Shown: positions 59,656 to 64,000 of the stretch, one piece after another
Numbering within the stretch: position 1 is the first letter of the stretch
How the letters are laid out: every line of letters begins with the position of its first letter
Assembly: GCA_933228675.1 (NCBI GenBank)
Contig: OW121741.1
Location: 137,419,858 to 137,483,857, forward strand
Direction of reading: 5' to 3'
DNA: 64,000 nt
Origin: Stomorhina lunata
Taxonomy: Eukaryota; Arthropoda; Insecta; Diptera; Rhiniidae
Program-made: the position numbers and the translations under genes
Notes under the pieces: model-generated
Databases searched by the model: none
What the model was told of the DNA's origin: nothing
The model's input: the letters and a program-made list of their open reading frames with translations, nothing else

Positions 59656-60885
59656 TTCACAGAATTATTGGTACGATGACTGCACAGTTCTATGCAGGGA
59701 CCGAAAATATCTGTTATTTTTGAGTTTTTGATTAAAAAAAGCAACCGCAAGGAAATGTCGGAGCATTAAACCAAGTATTCCATTTTGATAGCCTTAGACC
59801 AAATTTTTGTAAAATGTGATGCCTTTTAAAAATCTGATTTTTATTTTTTAGAAAAAAAATAACAGTTATTTTTAGATTTTTATTTTTTTTGAGCAAAAAT
59901 AACTGTTATTTTTAACTTTTATTTTTTCGAGCAAAAATAAAAGTTATTTTTTAACTTTTATTTTTTTGAGCAAAAATAACTGTTATATATCGAGCATAAA
60001 TTATATTATATCGAGCATAAATAAAAGTTATTTTTTGACTTTTATTTTTTTGAGCAGAAACAAAAGTTATTTTTTAATGTTTATTTTTTCGAGTAGAAAT
60101 AAAAGTTATTTTCGTGTTTCTAACCCCAATTATGATTGCAAAACTCAACTCCATTAATTTTTGAACATATGAAAATTATTTTTACAGAAAAATTATCTTT
60201 TTCGGAAAAATTTTTTCAATGAATTTATCATAAATTCAAATAAAAATAACTTTAATATCTGCTCGAAAAAATAAAAATCAAAAATTGATTTATTCTTGCT
60301 TGAAAAAATAAAAGTAAAAAATAACTGTTATTTTTGCTCGAAAAAAAGTTAAAAAATAACTTTTATTTTTGCTTGAAAAAATAAAAGTCAAAAATAACTG
60401 TTATTTTTTATCGAAAAAATAAAAGTCAAAAAATAACTTTTATTTCTGCTCGAAAAAATAAAAGCCAAAAAATAACTTTTATTTTCTGACTTTTACGATA
60501 AAAGTTATAACAGTTACGGTCCCTGGTTCTATGTCAATGTTTTTACCACCAATCTCTCCGCGAAAAATTTGGACTCTTAAAGGAAAAGTTCAGTTTCCAA
60601 CAATACAATGACCTTAAAAATACCGCCAAACTAACACAAAAATGGCTCAATGACAACGGGTACAAAGTCCTTGACTGGCCGTTCTAGTTACCCGATCTTA
60701 ACCCCATCGCGTACCTCTGTGGCGTTCTTCAGAGAGGTGTTGTCGGAACCACTGGTAATGTAGATGAACTGAGGGCAGATGTGACGAAAGCTTAGAACAG
60801 CATTGCTCCAAGTGCTTGTAAATATTTAGTAGAGTATATACAGCGTCATATAGAATTCAGGCTAATAAAGACGGTTCTTTCAATA
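59656..60885 (+). pseudogene. Tc1/mariner-type transposase remnant, split by a hAT-type insertion
   Basis: Left piece 59656-59694 (frame GTMTAQFY) joins across the inserted element to VNVFTTNLSA at 60534. Another frame gives KEKFSFQQYNDLKNTAKL from 60580, then LNDNGYKVLDWPF, a stop at 60685-60687, and LPDLNPIAYLC. These correspond to the second half of the DDE domain of Tc1-like transposases. The catalytic Asp expected after QQ is Tyr and the Glu expected in NPIE is Ala, so the enzyme is dead. A further part, VDELRADVTKA, ends in another stop. Frameshifts, stops and both lost catalytic residues show long decay. The N-terminal half was not found. Confidence 0.85.
59695..60525. mobile_element. 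hAT-type foldback element with 8-bp target duplication
   Basis: Starts CAGGGACCG (59695) and ends CGGTCCCTG (60525). The flanks GTTCTATG at 59687-59694 and GTTCTATG at 60526-60533 are identical: an exact 8-bp target duplication as made by hAT transposases. The left arm (to about 60110) is built from tandem units of roughly 38 bp containing GAGCAAAAATAACTGTTATT and TTTTAACTTTTATTTTTT. The right arm (from about 60235) holds the same units inverted. The middle of about 125 bp is single copy. No transposase. The element split a Tc1-like pseudogene, so it is younger than that element. Confidence 0.88.
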
Positions 60886-62279
60886 TTTCTAGCCAAATCC
60901 ATATACATATTGTTATTCAATTTCTTCATAAAAGCTAAAATATCATAAATTCAATTTCCATTTCAACTGACGTCATTCATGGTTCACTACCTTTTCATAA
61001 ATTTGGTAAACACCACAAAAGTTTAAGGCTTTATAATAAAAGTGTTTAAATATTGATTTACATTTCATACAAAAAAAAAACAGAAAAACTTAAAACCTAG
61101 CATATAATTTTAAGTGCTGACTACCCATTTGAACATCCGTAAAATTCACAATTTATTAAAATTGTATTTATTAAAATGAAAATAACCAAAAAATCACACG
61201 GATAAAACATTCAAATAATTTCAGACAAAAATATCCACTGAAATCGTATATATATTTATATAACCAAAACATACATTCATTCAGAGCTTATACATTTCGT
61301 TTATGTGAAAGGATAAAGTATAAAATATAAACCTCAGCTTAAATTGTCTGTGTATGCATAAATAATTTTATGATTGAATTGATGTTTTTTTTTTTGGTCA
61401 TAAAAATCCAGCTTTAACTGACGTTAAAACTACTACTACTACATATAATACAAATACACATAGACATGTTACATTTAACAGTTATACAGTTATCTCAATG
61501 GCTTAAGTTCTTAATACACAGAATTTCGAACCCACTAACATATGCAATACAACAGATACACCACAAACATATACTTGCACATATAAATTCATTTACAATA
61601 TACCGAATACATATATAACCATTTCGATTCGTATCCCCAGATTCAATTTAAATAGTTATGATTATTATTGAAGATTTTTTCTTTTTAACATAAAATATGC
61701 ATAAAAAACATAAAATAAAAGGATCAAAATAAACGAATCGTAATAATAAATAGTTGAATACTTAAACACAGATTGATACAAAATTGTATAAAAATAGCTA
61801 CATAGTGTTTTGATTTTCCATATCAATTGACTAATAAGACTAAATCTCTTATACAAATGAATGAGGGGGGAAATTGGTAAGATTTTATGAAAATTTTTAA
61901 ATAAAGATAAATTTTATTTTTTCATTAAATATTAAGTACTCGTATGTGGTCAGAAATTTTAAAGAATATTTTTATTTTTGTAATTGAAATTTTGTCTACC
62001 TTTTATTTTAAAGAACATTAACTTCAGATTAAAAGACATACCATACAGGCATATTTCAAGTCTTTGAGTTGTTCAAAGAGTGTCTATAAGACGACTTGCC
62101 TACCATTTCGAGCCGAGCGATTTAGATTATTGATTACGAGGATTGAAAGTATAGGTATCAAACAATATTTTTGCCTTGCTGATATTGACATTAACCCCTA
62201 TGGAGACCTTGGCATTTAAAATCTACGTATAATTTCACTCTAGAATTTTCTACAGATAACTCTAGTTTACACTGGTTAA
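60886..62279. other. Unique sequence, no gene seen
   Basis: About 1.4 kb of AT-rich DNA between two transposon remnants, with CTA trinucleotides near 61428-61445. The open frame at 61665-61856 (minus) is not credible. Confidence 0.5.
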
Positions 62280-62615
62280 GTTATGAAGAAGGTGAAGCTT
62301 GCCTTGGAATCTTTGAGAGTAAAGTGGACCAGTCTGTATCGACATCAAACAAACCATGAGCTGTATTAGTTATACGCTGACGTTGCTTTTTTGGCTAGGA
62401 CATTTTGTGCGAATGGATGTATCAAGAAAAGTATCACATAATAACCTTGAAGGAACTCGTAGAAGAGGGCGTCCAAAACTTCGATGGAAAGACCAAGTGG
62501 AAGAAAATCTTTCAAAACATGGCATACAAAATTATAAAATATGCGCACAAGATAGAGGCGCAAGGAATTCTAAAATATCCTCGGCCTTTGACCTTAACAG
62601 GTTGTAACTATAGGT
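62280..62615 (+). pseudogene. LINE (non-LTR retrotransposon) C-terminal remnant
   Basis: The frames around the 3' end of a LINE reverse-transcriptase ORF are preserved in pieces. GIFESKV (near 62309) and HELY-stop-LYADVAF (near 62354, with an in-frame stop) lead, after a frameshift, to WLGHFVRMDVSRKV and then RRRGRPKLRWKDQVEENL (62460-62513). The closing part includes NYKICAQDRGA and SAFDLNRL. The Trp-Leu-Gly-His and Arg-Arg-Gly-Arg-Pro strings are characteristic of the C-terminal tail of many insect LINE polyproteins. Clade uncertain. It is not the same LINE as at 27270-28215. The upstream catalytic domain is absent. Confidence 0.75.
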
Positions 62616-62777
62616 CATTTAAGTAAGTAGTAAATTAGGGTGTGAAAGATATTGCATTACTCTAAAACTGCTTTTAATCTTGATAAAATTACGCAGGAGA
62701 AAAGCTTGTTTTTTATCTGACATCGAGTTATAACAAAAAACATTTTAAAATCGATCGATTCAAGTTCGGAATTTGTT

Positions 62778-62829
62778 TAAATATTTACAAGCAAAAAAAA
62801 AAGATTTTTTTTTTGCTTGTAAATATTTA
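62778..62829. repeat. Perfect 25-bp inverted repeat (hairpin or cruciform)
   Basis: The left arm TAAATATTTACAAGC plus ten A (62778-62802) and the right arm, ten T plus GCTTGTAAATATTTA (62805-62829), are exact reverse complements separated only by GA. It lies between a LINE remnant and a degenerate array. Confidence 0.9.
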
Positions 62830-62834
62830 GCATT

Positions 62835-63110
62835 TTTTAGTAAATTTTTTTTTATAAAATTTTTTGTTAGAATAGTTTTTTGTACAAAATTCTTTATTAG
62901 TTCGTATAAAATTTTTCCGCAGAAATTTTTTTAAATAAGCTTTTCTCAAAGAAAATTTTTATATATATAATATTTCTAAATAAAATATTTATATAAAAAA
63001 ATTCCGATACAAAAAATTTTGAATTAAAAATTTTTCGTTATAAAATTAGAAAAATGTTTGCTGTAAAGTTTTTATAATCTTTTCCCCTAAATTTTTTTTT
63101 AAATAAGTAA
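62835..63110. repeat. Degenerate array remnant
   Basis: Weak units with TTTTTTATAAAATTTTTT and GTATAAAATTTTT resembling the decayed arrays elsewhere in the window. Confidence 0.45.
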
Positions 63111-64000
63111 CAGTAAATAGTCCATACACGAATTGGGCTACTTTTTTTGGGAAGATGATAGTAGAGAGGCAGGAGATGGTTAGAACGAAAGGAAAAGTTT
63201 AATATTATTCAACACTATAGTATGGACTATAGTTGCACGTCGCACTATGGTATTTCTGCTGCAAAACAGATATGAAAAGAACATCGCTTTTGAAAAATCT
63301 AATGATGCAATTCTATAGAGAAGAGTCTAGATATTAAGGATCAATAGTTGTTTTTAATAAAAACTTATATAATGTTTTATAAAAGAGGTATTGAAATGTG
63401 CTTAACATTCTAAAACGTAAAGTGATTAAACTTTTCATCAAACTCAGTTGCCCATGCATTGAATATAGTTTCACAGCTTTAATCTTCATGTCGATATAAT
63501 AAAGACACAGAACCTTGGTTTTTGTCTGCAGAAGAAAATAACTTAATCTCGTATACAGTTAAGGAGATATAAGAAAAATTAAAAAAAAAACTCTACAAAA
63601 TTCTGTGTTTTTGTTTTTCTTTGGACCAAAAATAAGTTGCCTCGATTTTGCTCGGTGCTCTTACTATAACCATGTGAAAGATAAAAGTCTCTTTTTTAGA
63701 TTTAGTGAAAAAAATTCACAGAAGTTTACCTATCGTAGAACAAAGTTCAAAATTTTCTGAAAAAAGTCACATAAATTGTTATGCATAACTTAAGCAAAAA
63801 GTGTTGCAGTAGTTTAGGCGTAACTTTTTAATAAAATTTAATTTAAGTATAACTTTTGTAGGAGTCTTCGGATTTCAACCAAAATTTGTAGAGTTTTTTT
63901 TTTTTGGGTCAACCAATAGAATTCATAAAATTCTGTTGAGAAATGCGGCTTATACTGAGAAAAATAATAAGTGAAAATTGGGGGTCCAAAGCAAGTACCC
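63111..64000. other. Unique sequence to the right edge, no gene seen
   Basis: About 890 bp. CTCTACAAAATTCTG at 63591 and an inverse-like CAAAATTTGTAGAG near 63880 are short inverted matches that could bound a small element. GTTCAAAATTTTCT at 63747 also occurs at 59301. Nothing firm. Confidence 0.35.

Noticed and set aside
59415..59750. 111-codon minus-strand frame
   Set aside because: It lies across the 328-bp inverted-terminus element and its flank; the matching frame in the other copy (7681-7995) is not conserved.

Overview
The window is eukaryotic, extremely AT-rich and almost free of protein-coding sequence. It is most likely intronic or intergenic DNA of a higher fly (Diptera; a blow fly or house fly relative is my guess). 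The reasons are relics of three typical insect transposon classes (two LINE remnants, one Tc1-like transposase), short dispersed repeats of a type common in flies (AACAAGTAAGA plus a terminal hairpin), CAA/CAG/CAT-rich stretches between arrays, and two exon candidates separated by kilobases of non-coding DNA. Species and host genes cannot be named from the sequence.

The dominant content is tandem repeats. More than twenty arrays or array fragments cover well over a third of the 64 kb. Most have units of 28-34 bp and look like relatives of one another, built from A-tracts and T-tracts around the self-complementary core TTTTCTATAGAAAA or the related CCTATAAAAATAG. Main arrays: 1-388, 640-1158 and 1761-1990 (about 31 bp); 3091-4625, 5588-7483 and 9665-11625 (31 bp, alternating orientation); 13500-15075 (about 28 bp); 16030-17560 (31 bp); 18950-20405 (29 bp); 22240-23440 (degenerate); 24530-25110, 29040-29500 and 29595-30680 (about 30 bp); 32455-33540 (31 bp, GC-richer, with a 154-bp higher-order unit); 35895-38040 (degenerate); 42715-43930 (31 bp); 49371-50728 (23 bp, nearly perfect); 52440-54470 (34 bp); 55800-57995 (33 bp). 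Unrelated simple arrays are a TCTG microsatellite at 38985-39215 and an 11-bp minisatellite at 46570-46936.

Mobile elements sit between and inside the arrays. A hAT-type foldback element (59695-60525) has CAGGG/CCCTG ends and an exact 8-bp target duplication, and lies inside a dead Tc1-like transposase. A piggyBac-type element (27001-28316) is bounded by TTAA and contains a broken LINE. Other families are a foldback family with four copies, a 315-328 bp inverted-terminus family with two copies, a composite family at 24143 and 28738 that carries the 30-bp array inside it, and a 0.8-kb inverted-repeat element with four copies of TGTCCCGTTCGCGAT. A second LINE remnant is at 62280-62615.

Two host exon candidates stand out: a 36-bp plus-strand micro-exon at 38691-38726 between good splice signals, and a minus-strand exon ending in a strong donor at 54833-54906. 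If both are real, the window lies within long introns of at least two genes on opposite strands. No tRNA, rRNA, CRISPR or complete gene was found. Most long open frames here are by-products of array units whose length is a multiple of three.
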